Counted from the stretch's first letter, positions 45,920 to 59,036 are shown. The stretch is DNA of 64,000 nucleotides from Anticarsia gemmatalis (GCF_050436995.1 NC_134758.1:2790001-2854000); one strand, 5' to 3'. Translations and numbers: made by a program. Notes: a model not told the origin generated them from the letters alone.

Positions 45920-47394
45920 CAAAATGTAAGCATCTGTCAGTATTCTAAACGTATCTTTATGTTCTTTACAATGTCTAATGTCAATCTTCAGAACAGCTAT
46001 TATGGTAACAAGCTTATCTCAACCACTTTCCCTCCACAGGTAATGCTACTAATGGGCCTAAGAACATAAAATAAAATACCCAAGATAACAACAGGCCATT
46101 TTTCCTAACACCCAAATGCTTAAACGTGCATTAAACTTGAAAACGTATTCAACATGAAGCTCAAAAAAGCTATTTGGAAATACAAAATCAAGCCGCGTTC
46201 CATTTAAAAGTTAATGAGAAAAAATTTGCATACTAAGATCAGAATTTGCATGGCTTATGTGGTATTTCCTTTATTGTAGTGGGTCCAGTTATGGAACGCG
46301 ACGGCTGAATTCCCGCTTTTGTATTTCTTGTTACAATTTTAAATGTATTTGTGGCCAGCTCGCTTTTCTTTTGCAAGTGAAAAATATATTTCGAAATAAT
46401 AGAACGTTATATTTTCGTTTAAATATTTTTTCACTGCCGTTTCAGTACAAGAGCATTGATACTTAGGTTCTTACTAAAAATTTAGAACACGAATTAAAGA
46501 TCTAATGAAGATTTTGTCTGTGATATTGTGTCGCTGTTTAATTTCGTAGTGTTTTTGAACAGTTTTGTATTAATCGTACTAGTGTCGGAAATGTATATCT
46601 GCAATTTCTTCTTACCAAAATGGAAATGTCACAATAAATGTACTTATATATAAATACTTACAAAAATTTTGGATATCTAAATAGTTGAAATAATTACTGT
46701 AAAAGCTAACTGAAGAAATTAAGCATTTGTAACATACAATAGAATTATTGTAGTCATTTTATTGTCTAATTTATATAATAAATCATATGTCTAACATATC
46801 TGTTTAGAAATTACAATGTCAAAGCATTCAAGGCTCACCCTCGTCTCACACGACATTTGATAAGCCATGTCGGACAATAACAGATGATTACCAACGCCAT
46901 TTTATACAACACAATATCAATTAATTAGTGCTCATTTATTATTGTTGGCAACATTTCAACTGACCTGTCAAATTATTCGCGCGCATTTAAATTGACAGCT
47001 GATCAAATTAACGATTTAATTATTTTTGTAACATTCATGTTTTTTCTTTGTTACACTATATTCCGATTTAACCAGGACGATCACGTGAATAATTAACTAG
47101 TCTTGTAAAATATGAATAATATTTTGGAAATAAAAATGTATTGATAAGTCATTACTTATATACACCTTTGTATTGAAAAATATTGCTGTAGCCGTTCACT
47201 TAAAGAAATATCGTCTGGTTATATTAATCAATCAACGTTTGATAAATGGATACAAGGACGTGAGGTCAACGACCTTATACGTCACAAGACGCTCAGCTTA
47301 TGAATAAGGGTGCTGGCTGGAACCAAAGTTGGGAGGAAACGTACCGCTTCTATTAAAGAAATAAAGCTAACTTGTTTTGTGTAAAAAGGATTAA
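45920..47394. other. No recognised feature
   Basis: AT-rich and non-coding. A 69-codon frame near 46257 is not recognised. Confidence 0.35.
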
Positions 47395-47400
47395 TTCGGG

Positions 47401-47567
47401 GGGCTATCACGTATCTCAGTTGACATTTATTTGAAAACCACTATGCTGTACATTGTTTTCTATCTTAGAATATAGTGATTAACATGTTATGTCGAAGCAG
47501 CAATGTACTGAATAGTAACCATCAATTTGACGTACACTAGCTGTCAACTGAGATACGTGATAAGCCC
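47401..47567. mobile_element. MITE-like element with 25-bp inverted ends
   Basis: GGGCTATCACGTATCTCAGT and a following TGACA at the left are matched by the reverse complement at 47542-47567, with one inserted base. The 167-bp unit has no frame. Weaker symmetry continues outward (TAATTCGGG and CGGGTTA). The superfamily is unknown. Confidence 0.6.
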
Positions 47568-48339
47568 GCTGATCGGGTTAGCTGAAGTTTTTTTTCTACT
47601 CAATCAGTTAATTGGAACTCTTCCTGCCTTTTTGGTTAAAACGCGTGATTGTATGTATGGTGTCATTGTATGTATAATGATTTTAATAATAGGTATATGA
47701 TAGAAATCTAAACATGTTTAAAAAAATGGGTACAAAATTCTTCTAACTTAATGTCAAACCTTCGCACTCTACAAAAGTCAAACCTTACAATCCTCGCTAC
47801 GCTGTTAAATTAATGCATGCATTCAGGACTTACCTTGTATATTTTTTACTGATTGTGCGAAAAGAAAATACCACTGTCTCTACAATGAATTTTCCCAATG
47901 TCAAACCGAAACATGATCACATAAAAACGTGCTATTTTTATAGAAATCTGACACCATGCAACTCTTCCCAAACAAAGAATAATTAGAATTTATTGGTGTT
48001 ATTCAGTAATGTGGTACATTTGCGTCACTGGTGTATTCCGATGATCAATCATTTAATACGATGTCATCGTCATAAATCTTTGTCGCGCGATGTAGATTGT
48101 TTATGCTTTCCTTTGCTTTGTTTTTCAAAGGTTGAGGGTTGCTTTGCGCTGCACGCTGGTTAGATTATTTGAAAAGCGACTTTTTTTTCTCAAGTTGGAT
48201 AAGAGTATTATTTATTTTAATAAATATTAAACTGTACGCTCCTGAAGATCGAAGCTTTATGATTCCGGTGATCAAACTTCGTTATCTTAAAAAGCGCGTT
48301 GTTGAAACCATTAACTTATCCATTAACTTATTTATTTTT
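47568..48339. other. No recognised feature
   Basis: AT-rich non-coding DNA. A frame crossing into the neighbouring SINE is not a gene. Confidence 0.3.
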
Positions 48340-48564
48340 TATTTTTTATTTTTTTTTTTTTTTAAGACAACTCCCGCACTAAGAATTGCTCTTGTGTCGC
48401 GGGGACTTTTACAAACATACAAACAACGGACACAAAGCACAACCAGACCCGAAACAATTATTTGTGGATCGCACAAATAATTGCTCCGTGTGGGAATCGA
48501 ACCCACGACCTCCCGATGCAGTGGTATCGGCGTGGTGACCTAAACCACTGCGCCACGGAGGCAG
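48340..48564 (-). repeat. Second tRNA-derived SINE family
   Basis: The minus-strand head from 48564 carries CCGTGGCGCAGTGGTTTAGG (box A) and GGTTCGATTCC (box B). A body follows with GGTCTGGTTGTGCTTTGTGT, then a poly(A) tail, seen as a T run at 48340-48363. The body is unlike the SINE at 1965. Confidence 0.88.
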
Positions 48565-49229
48565 TCACTTTGGTTTTTGATGATGATTTTTACCTTATAT
48601 GTATTTTCCTAGTTTCGAAGGGAGAGAGAAAAGCTTTTTGTAGCCGAAGTTTGTAGTTTTAAATAACTCTAAGAAATTCTAAAAATTTAATTTAGTATGG
48701 TGAATGAATAACTATAATTCCGGTTCGTTAGAGGCTGTCAATGCACTAATTAATATTCATTTTCAAAATGCATTCAATGACCCATCCATACTTCGGATAT
48801 TAACCTAGCACAACTAAACAAAAAACTCCTGTCGTGGCTTGTATTATTTACCTACAAAAACTCAGGTCATTAACCCCACACCTACGTAAATTCCTCAACA
48901 TTCGATCTTATTGTGCGAATAAACCGCAAATTGTGTTCAATTTGTCTCCTCGGCCGTCCATCGTTAGTCGTGCTATCGATCACATGAGATAAAATTAATT
49001 ATACCTCCCCAGCTTGATGTATTAGCATTCATTGTTTATTGTGGACAATATTCTGTAATTAGTTACAATGGAGTGGATATTTTGCGGACGATATTCTGAG
49101 CATTAATAATTTTATTTGGAATTTACTTTTACTTTACTCACTACGCTTGTTATCCACAAGTCAACATCAAAATTATTAATTTGGGTCAAATGTTAACTTA
49201 TGATTGTCGTTAGGTACAAAAATAATTAT
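48565..49229. other. No recognised feature
   Basis: AT-rich, non-coding. Confidence 0.3.
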
Positions 49230-49345
49230 TGAATCTACTACTACTAACTTGGAAAGGGATTGGGGTCTTATGACAAGAGCTAGATAGAAACTCACGGTCG
49301 TTCTTTTCAATCCCCAAAAAGGAGTATAATAATAAAAACTATGAT
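49230..49345 (-). repeat. Decayed LINE 3' UTR fragment
   Basis: Plus-strand blocks GACAAGAGCTAGATAGAAAC and TTCTTTTCAATCCCCAAA align loosely with GAGAAGAGCTGGCAAGAAAC and CTTTTTAATCGCCAAA of the LINE 3' end at 6340-6405. Confidence 0.3.
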
Positions 49346-49633
49346 ATTAAATAAACATAAGCAATGTTTTCCAATTAATGTAGTTCAGACATAGAGCAAA
49401 CACACCACAAAATATAAAGTAATTTGTAAAAAGTGTAACTGAATCCTCCCGATCATTTAACCAGTTCTCTGAAATTGCGGGACACTAAAACCTCACAAAA
49501 TAGAAAACACAAACCAATAAAGTTCCATGCTTGACAGAAAAAAAAACAACGATTTTTTCCAACGATTTCAAGCACTGGATTCGATTAAACCACTCACACA
49601 TGGATGAATACCGGCTGACGATCAAAATCCAAA

Positions 49634-49957
49634 ATGGAACGTAAAAAAAATCTATCCCATTCACAAACTAAGTTTTCTGTAGGCTTTCGGCGCTCGTTCG
49701 AAAACAAAAATATTGGGCTAGGCGGTGAGAAAAAAAATATTTGGCGCGGATTTATTGGAAAACGTGATGCGGTCGCGAATCACGTTCTGAATCACATCGA
49801 TAATCATTTCAGTAAAGTAGGTTTACTTTGGAAGTTACGCGCGCACGTGGATTTACTTTTACACTTCCTTTATAGTGAAGGTATACTTTCCTCGGGATTA
49901 GGCTATGATTTTATTTACGAAAGATTTCCTTTTTCTAAGAACGTGCGCAAATCTTAA
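49634..49957 (+). CDS. Uncertain 107-codon hypothetical frame
   Basis: The longest ATG-initiated frame outside the two genes. The start context AAAATGG is good. The product is basic, with GLGGEKKNIWRGF near residue 30 and a hydrophobic LLLHFLYSEG stretch near 75. I recognise no domain, signal peptide or neighbour relationship. The local base composition is slightly less AT-rich than the flanks. It may be a chance frame. Confidence 0.2.
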   Translation: MERKKNLSHSQTKFSVGFRRSFENKNIGLGGEKKNIWRGFIGKRDAVANHVLNHIDNHFSKVGLLWKLRAHVDLLLHFLYSEGILSSGLGYDFIYERFPFSKNVRKS

Positions 49958-52900
49958 AAGTTTTGTTTATATAGACTTAATTTTATAATCTAACGGGTCT
50001 TAAACGCGATTGAAAATTAAAGGTTAGGTTAGGTATAAGCAAGCAGATCTTACTACTTTCCAAAATTGATACCGGTTGTTATTGTCAAAAAAAATGTTGA
50101 GATGCCATATTAGAAGAAAAAAATATATAAAAATAAATATTTAATGGCATCGCGTTCTATTTTTTCGAGCTTAAGTGGCCAGTTACCTGTATACATAAAT
50201 GACATTCTGCTAAAAAGTTTGTAATTCAATAAATTTTATTTTTTTTATATTCAATATGAAACTATGAACTTCATCAAATTGTCGTTTTATCTGTAGAAAA
50301 GAAACTAAATAAACGCTTCGACGTTTTGGTCAAAGATGTTTCACAGAGTCAGTAAGTACCTTAGAGTTCATTGACTTTTCTTCCCTGGGGAATAAACTTT
50401 GAAGTTAATCGTAACAATAAGAAAGATATATAATCTATAACTTTATAAATACAAAGAATATCGCTTATCCAACTAAAAGCGATAGCTACAAGTTCGAAAC
50501 TATTTTGGCAAACAGGTTACTTACTATATTTTACGATAACACACAGAACCCCTGGTTTCACTTTATTTTAACTCAATATGACAATATCTGTAACCTCGAA
50601 ACCAAATATTATTTATTTTTAAATTATTCTAAAAAATATTCCATTACTTTTAATTCGTGATAAACTATAACAATTATAAAATGATCAATCAATGTTGACG
50701 AATGCATTGAATGATTAATGTCCCACCAAACAAACAAACAAACAAAACTATCTAATAGTAGAGATAACACTCCATAAATAACGTTCATCGATAAGCGAGT
50801 CACAATAATCTTGAAGCCACAAATCAAGGAACTTATTCCATATTTTATCCACATACCGTATTTATAAGTTGGTGGCTATTTTGATTTCATACCTAATACC
50901 GACTCATATATTCAGCTGCTTCCCGCCTTTCTTGTTGAAAACTTTTTTCTTGCGTTATTATATTCGAGGCTATAAAAAAATATCTTCGAATTTCAACTGT
51001 TTAAAGAATTATTCCTGACCGAATCTGTCACTTTTAAATATGTCACGTCACGTTACGTTCACGTCTTTGTCTGTTTAACGTGATTTGTTGAGACAGAAGT
51101 ATTGTACTTAGTAATTAAATGACATTTCTGTACATATTTCAATAAAAATTTCTTGATAGTTATTTGGTGTTGATAAAATAAGGCGTGATTGATATTTTAT
51201 ATTTATATTATTTAGATAAATGTAACAAGGTTTCAAACTATAAATGATTGGCCAGTTGCAAGTTAATCAGTTAGGCATTCTCTTTAATTTAATAAACGTA
51301 GGTAGGTACATAAGATTTGTCAACTATATATTTACCATTGCTTTTTAAAATACAAACAAAAGTTATAAAAAAATCAAGTTGCAGATAGCTTACATCCTAA
51401 TAACAATTATATGCCCCGAAGCTTGTCGTGACGCTATATCTAGGTACAATGTACATTAGTACCTCCCTTTTATAGTAGTTACCAAAACCCCATTCGACAA
51501 TAGCCCAATAGGAATAAACACATGAATTCGACAGTACATTGTGAGCAATGAAACAATGCACAATACACGCCAGACGCAGTCCCGATGAAAATAATGACGT
51601 ATCAATCGTACGAACAAAGCCACTGAACCACTCATTTGTACTCAGTGTGCCTACTAACTTTGTAGTTGTATGTATGAAATACATTCGAATAATACGAATG
51701 TAATATTGATAGGTTTCGCTTAATTTATGACCTTGTTGAATATTCCAAAACAAGTAAATAATATGTTTATTTGTGCTTTAAAGCACTTTTATTATGACCC
51801 AATGGTAGTGTTCACTAGTGTCGGCATTTACCTCGCTGTTTAATATGATAATTGAATAAAAATAATTAGTGTTAAATATATTGACAATCACTATGATTAT
51901 ACCTTTCTATAACAATAATTAAATATCTTATATTTAATAAAAACGTAGCATAATATTGATTGGAATATGAAGCCGCGGTCTGCATTTTTACATAATTTCA
52001 AGCTGTATAAGAACAAGGGCAATTAAGAAGAAAAGCAATCAATAAACGATTGATTAAAGGAACACTTTAGTGACTGTGTGGTTGCTCTTAGAATTAAACA
52101 GAAAAACATTTATATTTTCGTAAAAGATTTGACATTAAACAATACGAACTGACTTTATCGAATATTCGAGTCTATAAAACACGAACACTTTATAACTAGT
52201 AAACAAGATGTTCTAAATTAACGATACAACAGACTTATCCTCAAGATACTAATAAGAGAATATTATTGTATTTCTTAGTTTATAAACTAAGTACTTACAC
52301 TTTAGAACGGCTGACTCGGGTGTAGTAAAACTTTTGTTATTGTCTGGAGATCGTCTGGACTTAGCCACAACAAGATTACAATATATTATTAGAAAACAAC
52401 TATTGCAATATGTTGTAATAAAATTGCTACATTGGATGTCCATAAATTTATTGTTGTTTTGTTTTCTTACAGTTACTGGCCAATTGTTTTATCAAATCTA
52501 CTTAATGTTTTGTCAACCGAATGAAAGTGCAAATATTTTAAGGAAAAGTTAATAAACTTTCTCGAATTTATCCCAATTCATAGGTAATAATTCTCAAACG
52601 ATATAGTAGTATATTTTTATAGGTATAAAATAAAATTGTATGCAGCGAGATTTTTTTCACCATTCTGTTTACGTCATTGATAAAATATACATACAATTGA
52701 ACATACATTTCAAGAAAAATGCTGTATTCTATCAAATATAATTAATATACAACGCTTAATAACGAAATCATCACAATTCTTTTTTTAACCGAAATCACAC
52801 CCTTTTTACCACCGACTTTCCCCGCGATTTCAACCAACTCCACCGTTTTCCGTCAATAAAAGCTAAACTAACAAGTAATAAATAAAACTAAGCATCGATA

Positions 52901-53158
52901 TATTTCACTATACAAACACAAACACACAAACACTACTACAGTCTGGTTAACGTGGATAGTTTCCTGCGATTGATCTTGTTTCCCTTCACTACATTTCGGA
53001 TACGTGTCGTTTCCGCTACAAAATATAACTTTATTTCTTTCTTTAAGAACTTGGGAAACTGTTGAAAGAGTTATTTAGTATTTTTGTGTGTTTTATAGGT
53101 AAGAAAAGTGTATATAAACATAAGTATATATAACTGTATATAACTTGCTGTATTGCTG
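49958..53158. other. AT-rich gene desert
   Basis: No supported gene. A minus frame at 51397-51753 starts at TTG and is not recognised. Two TTAGG units near 50028 are not a telomeric array. Confidence 0.35.
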
Positions 53159-53649
53159 TATATGTTACTGTAAAAGCCCGAACTGTGGTAAATCCTAAGA
53201 TTTTCCGGTAAAACCTAAGATTTACCAACTCTCAATGGTAAAAGTCCGAACAAGCCATAGTTTAAAAACTATGTTACGATATATAAAAAAATCCTCCTTC
53301 ATAACTATGTTTATAACTATTTCACGGTATAATTATATACTGTGACATAGTTATAAAGAAGGAGTTTTGGGCATAGCGACATGGGTAGGTTAGGTTAGAA
53401 GGCTAAGGTGGGAGCGAGCGAAGCGAAGCTCCCACCTTAGCCTTCGTGGTTATTTTTTTTTAACCACCCAGAAGGAGGAGCCCCGCGTTCGCGGGGCTCC
53501 GGCGACATCTCGATATCATCAAGTGAATATAGGTAAAAGTTCGAAATAAAATAATTGTTCGGACTTTTACCATTGCGAGTTGGTAAATCTTAGGTTATAC
53601 CGGAAAATCTTAGGATTTACCACCGTTCGGGCTTTTACAGTAACATATA
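53159..53649. mobile_element. Foldback element with 95-nt arms and internal hairpins
   Basis: The arms at 53159-53253 and 53555-53649 are inverted copies with three mismatches. Each begins TATATGTTACTGTAAAAGCC and carries GTAAAAG(C/T)CCGAAC twice and a CCTAAGATTT motif twice. Internally there are: a pair ATAACTATGT/ACATAGTTAT (53301-53354); an 18-bp perfect stem (53398-53415 with 53428-53445); a GTGGTTA/TAACCAC stem with a T8 loop; and a 10-bp GC stem GGAGCCCCGC/GCGGGGCTCC with a GTTC loop (53477-53500). No frame. It is probably a non-autonomous DNA transposon, possibly with a TATA target. Confidence 0.8.
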
Positions 53650-53829
53650 TAACATAAGTGTATACTGTATATAACTTGTATAAAGTTAGGCTAATTCATT
53701 TCTTGACCTTTGCTGTTTCCGATATTCACACAAATAATGAATCGTACTGGTATAAGTAAGCTAGTAAGTTCTGTTAGCACTTTTAACAATTAGCCCAAAA
53801 TGTATTTTTTTTTTAAATAATTATTATTT
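53650..53829. other. Flank of the foldback element
   Basis: A CATAAGTGTATACTGTATAT stretch at 53653 resembles one on the left flank at 53119, so short similar sequences bracket the element. Confidence 0.3.
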
Positions 53830-53965
53830 GTTACTAGCTGACAGGCCCAACTTTGTCCGGTTATAATACTATTGCATCCCGTTAATCCATTCTTATGGGT
53901 ATTTTTATCCCATCGATCCCATACGAACCTTGTCCCGGCAGTTAAAAACATATTAATAAAATACT
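53830..53965 (-). mobile_element. Helitron-like 3' fragment
   Basis: The plus strand reads ACTAGCTGACAGGCCCAACT from about 53834, the reverse complement of a 3' end GTCAGCTAGT. The body resembles 7725-7870 (GTTAATCC, ATCCCATACGAAC). The 5' part is missing. Confidence 0.5.
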
Positions 53966-55215
53966 TTAGTTTAGTTGTGCAAAAGTTATGCGCATTTATA
54001 CATTTTGGTAATTCATTTTTATTTATATTGAATTGAAAAAAAATCATTAATATTTTAAGCTACATAATAAAAAGTGAGAGTTTACCTACTAACAACTTCC
54101 AGTATTGATTTCTTAATGAAATATTGTCATGTTTTTTTATTTCTAGATCAGAAAATAAAACATAACTACTTTATTAAGTCATATTGAATACAATAATTTA
54201 CAGAAAAAAGTACGTTCCTTTCTACAATAGTTTTTAGTCACATTATTGGATTAACACCAAACCTCGGCCTAATACAACTTTAAGTTAGATTTACGATCTA
54301 AATAGTGCAAAACCTTTGTGATGAGGGTTGCGAATTAGTTTCCTAATGGCAGTAAATATTTGTATAGTTTATAAGCTTTATATTGCCTCTTTGTTTATTG
54401 ACACAACACTACGGAACTAGTAAATTGAAACAATGTATTTAATATTGAATTGATAAGTTTGAGAGACCAATTTGAAAGTGTTTAGATGGTACTGTTTCAC
54501 TAATTACTTTATCAAACTTATATTAGTTTTTTTGTAATAGAAGAACTAAAGCACCGTGATTATTTTTCCATAGACATCTTCAAGATCAACGTTAAATAAA
54601 TGTGAGCTCATTTACTTAGACTGTTTTTGAAGAAGGCGTGATTTTAGGTGTTTATGTAGTGATTATGACCACTCTGGCAGTACCTAGTTAGCGTTCAAAA
54701 CAAACAGTTATTTTATATTATTGCAGCAACAAACAAAGACAACAATTTTCAAGATAGTACACGACAGTAAGCCGCAAAGAAACCAAATTTAACATGTACA
54801 TTTTACCGAAACTAGAACTATTATAGTCGTAAAAAGTATATACAAACATCCTAAACAAAATTCCCATAATACCTTTAATCCGTAAACCTATTTAACTAAT
54901 AATATACAGGGAGCTGTTCATCAAAAGTTTTTGAATTTCACGACAGTCGACACGGCAGCACGTATTTTTGATTGATGAATGTCCAACATTCTCCATTTGA
55001 GATTCTAGTCACGACCTCCCCGTAACTCAGGACCAAAGTATGAGGATACAGCTGTATAAATATTGTTTTAGATTATAGAATAAGCTAATGACTAGATATT
55101 AGAGGAGAGACTGTGCGAAGGAAAGATAAAGTCAAGATCTTTCGAAGAGCTCTTACAAAATATTAGGTATCTCTATGGTATTTTTTCTGCCGAAGTTTAC
55201 TATTAGAATAATTAG
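53966..55215. other. No recognised feature
   Basis: AT-rich, non-coding. Confidence 0.3.
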
Positions 55216-55425
55216 TTAGCAGTAATACCTATGAATCTGATTCGTATTGGATCGAGCTAAAATTTGGAATGCAGGTAGATTATGATGTAGGCTTCTTCTT
55301 AAATGTTGATCAATTCTACTCCAAAGGGGATAAAATAGGGGATGTAAGTTTATATGAAAATTCTGTGCTAAGTCACAAACTACGCGGACGTCGCGGGCAA
55401 AAGTTAGTTTGTATTATAAATGTCA
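55216..55425 (+). mobile_element. Helitron-like element, second sequence type
   Basis: The body has GGATCGAGCTAAAATTTGG, GATGTAGGC, TTCTACTCC and GGATAAAATAGGGGATG. The 3' end is CGCGGACGTCGCGGG followed by TTAGT instead of CTAGT. A diverged relative lies at 59037-59220. The 88-codon frame across it is not a gene. Confidence 0.5.
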
Positions 55426-56724
55426 GTCGGCCAAATGTTAAAACGGGAAAACTACACTTTTATTATAGCCGCATCACTCTCGAGAAGAAACCCTCAAGAA
55501 TAGCGCATGGAACAATTATAACAAAAGTAAATTAAACTTAGACATAGATTTAAATTATAGTATAGCGTAAACTAGGTGTAGTACCTAATTTTAACTATAA
55601 TTTAGTTAACTTAAACGTGCAGCAAAAATATATAAACCACATACAAAATAAACTAGCTATTTTACCTGAACACTCGCTTGCGACTGAGTAAATAATGAGA
55701 TAATTAACTTCGCACTCGTGCTACATACTTAAGTACCAGGGATGCACCGCATGCAAGGAGGTTTAATCGCAAGTCGAAGTAATTTGTCTTAGGAAGAATA
55801 ATGACTCGATTGAGAATAGCAGAGAGCGGGATTTTCAGTTGCGTAGTCACGGTGTATTTTCTTCACCTTATTTCTAAATTATAGGAGCAAATGCATATAT
55901 TTCATTGCTCGAATGTATTATTACAACTCGGAGTGGCCCATTTTCTGACTAACTAGCTAACTGAAAGCGTATAGCGCTTGCTGTCACCAAACGAGTGTCT
56001 GTGAATTTAAATTGCTGGCCATTTGTGTCCGGCATAGAACCGGTAAATTATTTTCTTTCTGAAAATAAGTTTCATTATATATCATTCTACTCTTAAACGG
56101 ATTATCACCTGAAGATTTTCTCCCAGAAATTAATTTAAGAATACTTTGAACTCATTTAATCTTTTCAAAGTTCGCAATAATAATTGTCTTAGTTTCCTAG
56201 AACCAGCTTATTAAAGATAAGTCTTATAAACATCTGACAGTTATGGGTTTAGCAGTTACTGAGAAAATGTACGAAAACAAAAGTAATCTTGTTTCTGTTG
56301 TCTGTCTAATTATTTTTGTGATAAAATAAAATAAACTTCTGAATTCTTGGTACATGGAAAAACACAGTAAATGATGAGAAATAGAAAAGTTGGCAAAAAG
56401 AAAACAATGAATGAATTTTGTTAGTATCGAACCTTTTCCGTAAATTCTATAGAAAATTCTCAGTACATCGAAAGTTTGTTAGTTTCTAAGAAGTGCCAAT
56501 AGGCAATTAAGTATGTACTGGTTTTATTTTTTACAGAAGCTCATGAGTAATAAATTTTTGAGTAATTTTTAACCATGACAATCATGGTCGTCAAAAACTA
56601 CGAGTTTATTTTGATCAAATATTCAGTTTATTTTCTTGCAGCGACCACACCCGTGACCCACGATTTGTTGTAATTTTTTTGAATCAGATATTTCGTTTTA
56701 TTGCACGTCGAAATCACACGAATA
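55426..56724. other. No recognised feature
   Basis: AT-rich, non-coding. Confidence 0.3.
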
Positions 56725-56880
56725 AAATAAAAATCATTTATTTCAGACCACATAGTCCACGGCAATTTTATTAGTACAACACAATTTACTTATAACTAAT
56801 GTTAGTAATAAAACTTAGCTTAACACTAAATATGCGGGGGTGCACTTCTAAATAGGCTCACTGGTCTCGACCGTGCCGCA
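56725..56880 (-). repeat. Possible LINE 3' terminal fragment
   Basis: AATAAAATAAAAATCATTTA, read as a tail on the minus strand, then CAGACCACATAGTCCACGGC and a GC-richer stretch, resemble a lepidopteran LINE 3' UTR. No coding remnant is seen. Confidence 0.25.
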
Positions 56881-59036
56881 ACACATGGAGTTAACACACT
56901 CTATCAAGTAAAGACTTCTAATTAAATTAGGTTCTGATGTAGTTTAAAACCTGAATACTACAACACAAATACTACAAATCCTACTACTGTAAAACCCGAG
57001 TAATCTTTTCACGTTGACCAAGTAGCTGGTAGTATGTAATGTCAGCATAAAAATGGTAAGTACAATATAATATATGAGGTAGTCCAACAATGGTCATTGT
57101 CAAAGACGTCCTATCGGTATCTCGTGTAACAGTTCACTGCCTCCATTCGGACCACGCTTTGTGACCAACACTGACCGTTTTTATAACAACACCTTATTTC
57201 TGAGGTAATTTATACTGTGGGTGACCTTGGGTTAAGATTTAGAGGCTTAATGTGAATCATATCAGGAATGTTTTTGTGTGTCTGCCTTGTACATTTTTAG
57301 GACTAAACAGCTGAGCCTATTTGATTAAATTTCTTATTGATATAGTTTAATCGAAAGTCGCTCAAATTAAGGCTACGTTTTTACAACAATGTAAGAACGG
57401 TATGGATGAACTGTTTTCTCGAAAACGCGCGTTCGAATTAAGGCTACTTTTTTTAAAAATAGGAACTATTTAGAAACTATAATTTCTTATTATAATGTTG
57501 CATTTATTTAACTATTTAAAATATTTTATTTATACGAAGTTTTATTTTCCTTAAAGAAAGTTTTGCAAAAAGTACAACGCTACATTTGCTTTACGATATG
57601 TCAGAGAAAGTGCGCTCAAGACACATTAACAAGTCTGCTACGTCTGAACGACTACGGTGCTACGCCGTAGCTCACGTAGCACTGTCTACAACATTAACTT
57701 TACGTTTGTGATAAAAGATGTTGTTTGTAGCTCGTAGCAGGTTTCTATACTAGCTTTTTTAAGAATGCACTCGGTTCACGTTTTGTTCGTCTTGTAAGAA
57801 TAACAAGAGCAGAGAAACTGAATATTTATAAATACAAATTAATTTAAAGAACAAAAGAATTTGGTCGTTGTATAGCTTAAAGTGTGATTAACAAACCCTC
57901 CTTTTCATAGCTGTAAATTAAGTTTTTCTACTTTTAGACAATAATTTTAAAACATAATAATTTTAATTTTTTTTATAAAGAAGATAACCTTTGAACTCTC
58001 ACAATAAGACAAAAAAATATAATTACGTTTTATTGAACTAGTTCACTAGTATTCTACGAATTTAATTAGTCATTAGTACCTAAACAATAATAAAATAAAT
58101 GACAACCCAACATTATTTCATTTGTACCAACATAGCATCCAAAGGCAACTTGTCCAACGGCCACAAAACACATTTGCACCCGAGTGTACTTGTAAAACAA
58201 ACAGTCACGAACACCTGCGACGCTCGTACAGAATGTACAGTCGCGTGCAACACCGCAACAAGATAACGTGTAATTTACTGTTGTCACTTACCATCTCTAT
58301 TTACTTAGTACCCAGGCTGAGAATCGGATAGAATTTATATATCACTGTCGACGTAGACCCTAAGGTTATGTACCTACGTAATCTACGTATAGCTGTAAAT
58401 AACTTAGTTTGAGGTTCATTTCCTGACCCAAGTTTAGTGATTTTCCGTTTAATTTTACTACCAAAGTTGTACGGTTAGTTTTAAATATCTCCCAAATAAA
58501 CTACCATCTTAATTCAAGATAGAGCAAGGAATTTTCTAGTACCTTTTCAATATTGGTCATCGGTGACAACAAAATAAAATAAACGAATCAAAATGTTCAT
58601 TATTGTTTGCATGACCACTTATTATATTTATAAACAAAATATACTGTATCAAACACCACAAAAATCAAAAGTCTTTTTCCCCAAAAAATAAAAAAGAATA
58701 ATGTTTTTCCTACGGCTTAATCACCTTAAAAAGCAACAATTCATTAATATCTCTTATCATGAACATCACATTACAAATTGAATACAGAAACAATATCAGT
58801 AATGAATGGTACAAACTTATGTGTTAATAGCTTTCTCGAACAAACATAATGTTCGTTTAACTGTGTCAATATTCATTAACCAAATTGTCAAGTACTTACA
58901 AATTAATGTTGTTGCCTTTCAGTTCAAATAAAAATACTAATATTTGGTATATAGAATAAGAACAAGCAGTAGTTTAAAGAATAAATTAAAAAGAGTTTTT
59001 AAGTCTCTCTTAACTTTTTCTGAGTAACACTTGTCC
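56881..59036. other. No gene; a short hairpin and a GC-richer patch
   Basis: GTGCTACG and CGTAGCAC at about 57656-57681 form an 8-bp stem containing the palindrome CTACGCCGTAG. A less AT-rich stretch at 58110-58270 is open on both strands over about 70 codons but unrecognised; it may be an unidentified repeat. Confidence 0.3.

Noticed and set aside
48483..48564. tRNA gene on the minus strand
   Set aside because: It is followed by a SINE body and a poly(A) tail, so it is retroposon-derived.
50024..50040. Insect telomeric repeat (TTAGG)n
   Set aside because: Only two units are present here, and a similar pair lies near 53388. That is far too few for a telomere or interstitial array.
51397..51753. 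118-codon minus-strand frame
   Set aside because: It starts at TTG, has no recognised domain, and lies in AT-rich DNA where such frames arise by chance.
55269..55535. 88-codon plus-strand frame
   Set aside because: It runs across a Helitron-like element, including its terminal hairpin, so it is not a gene.
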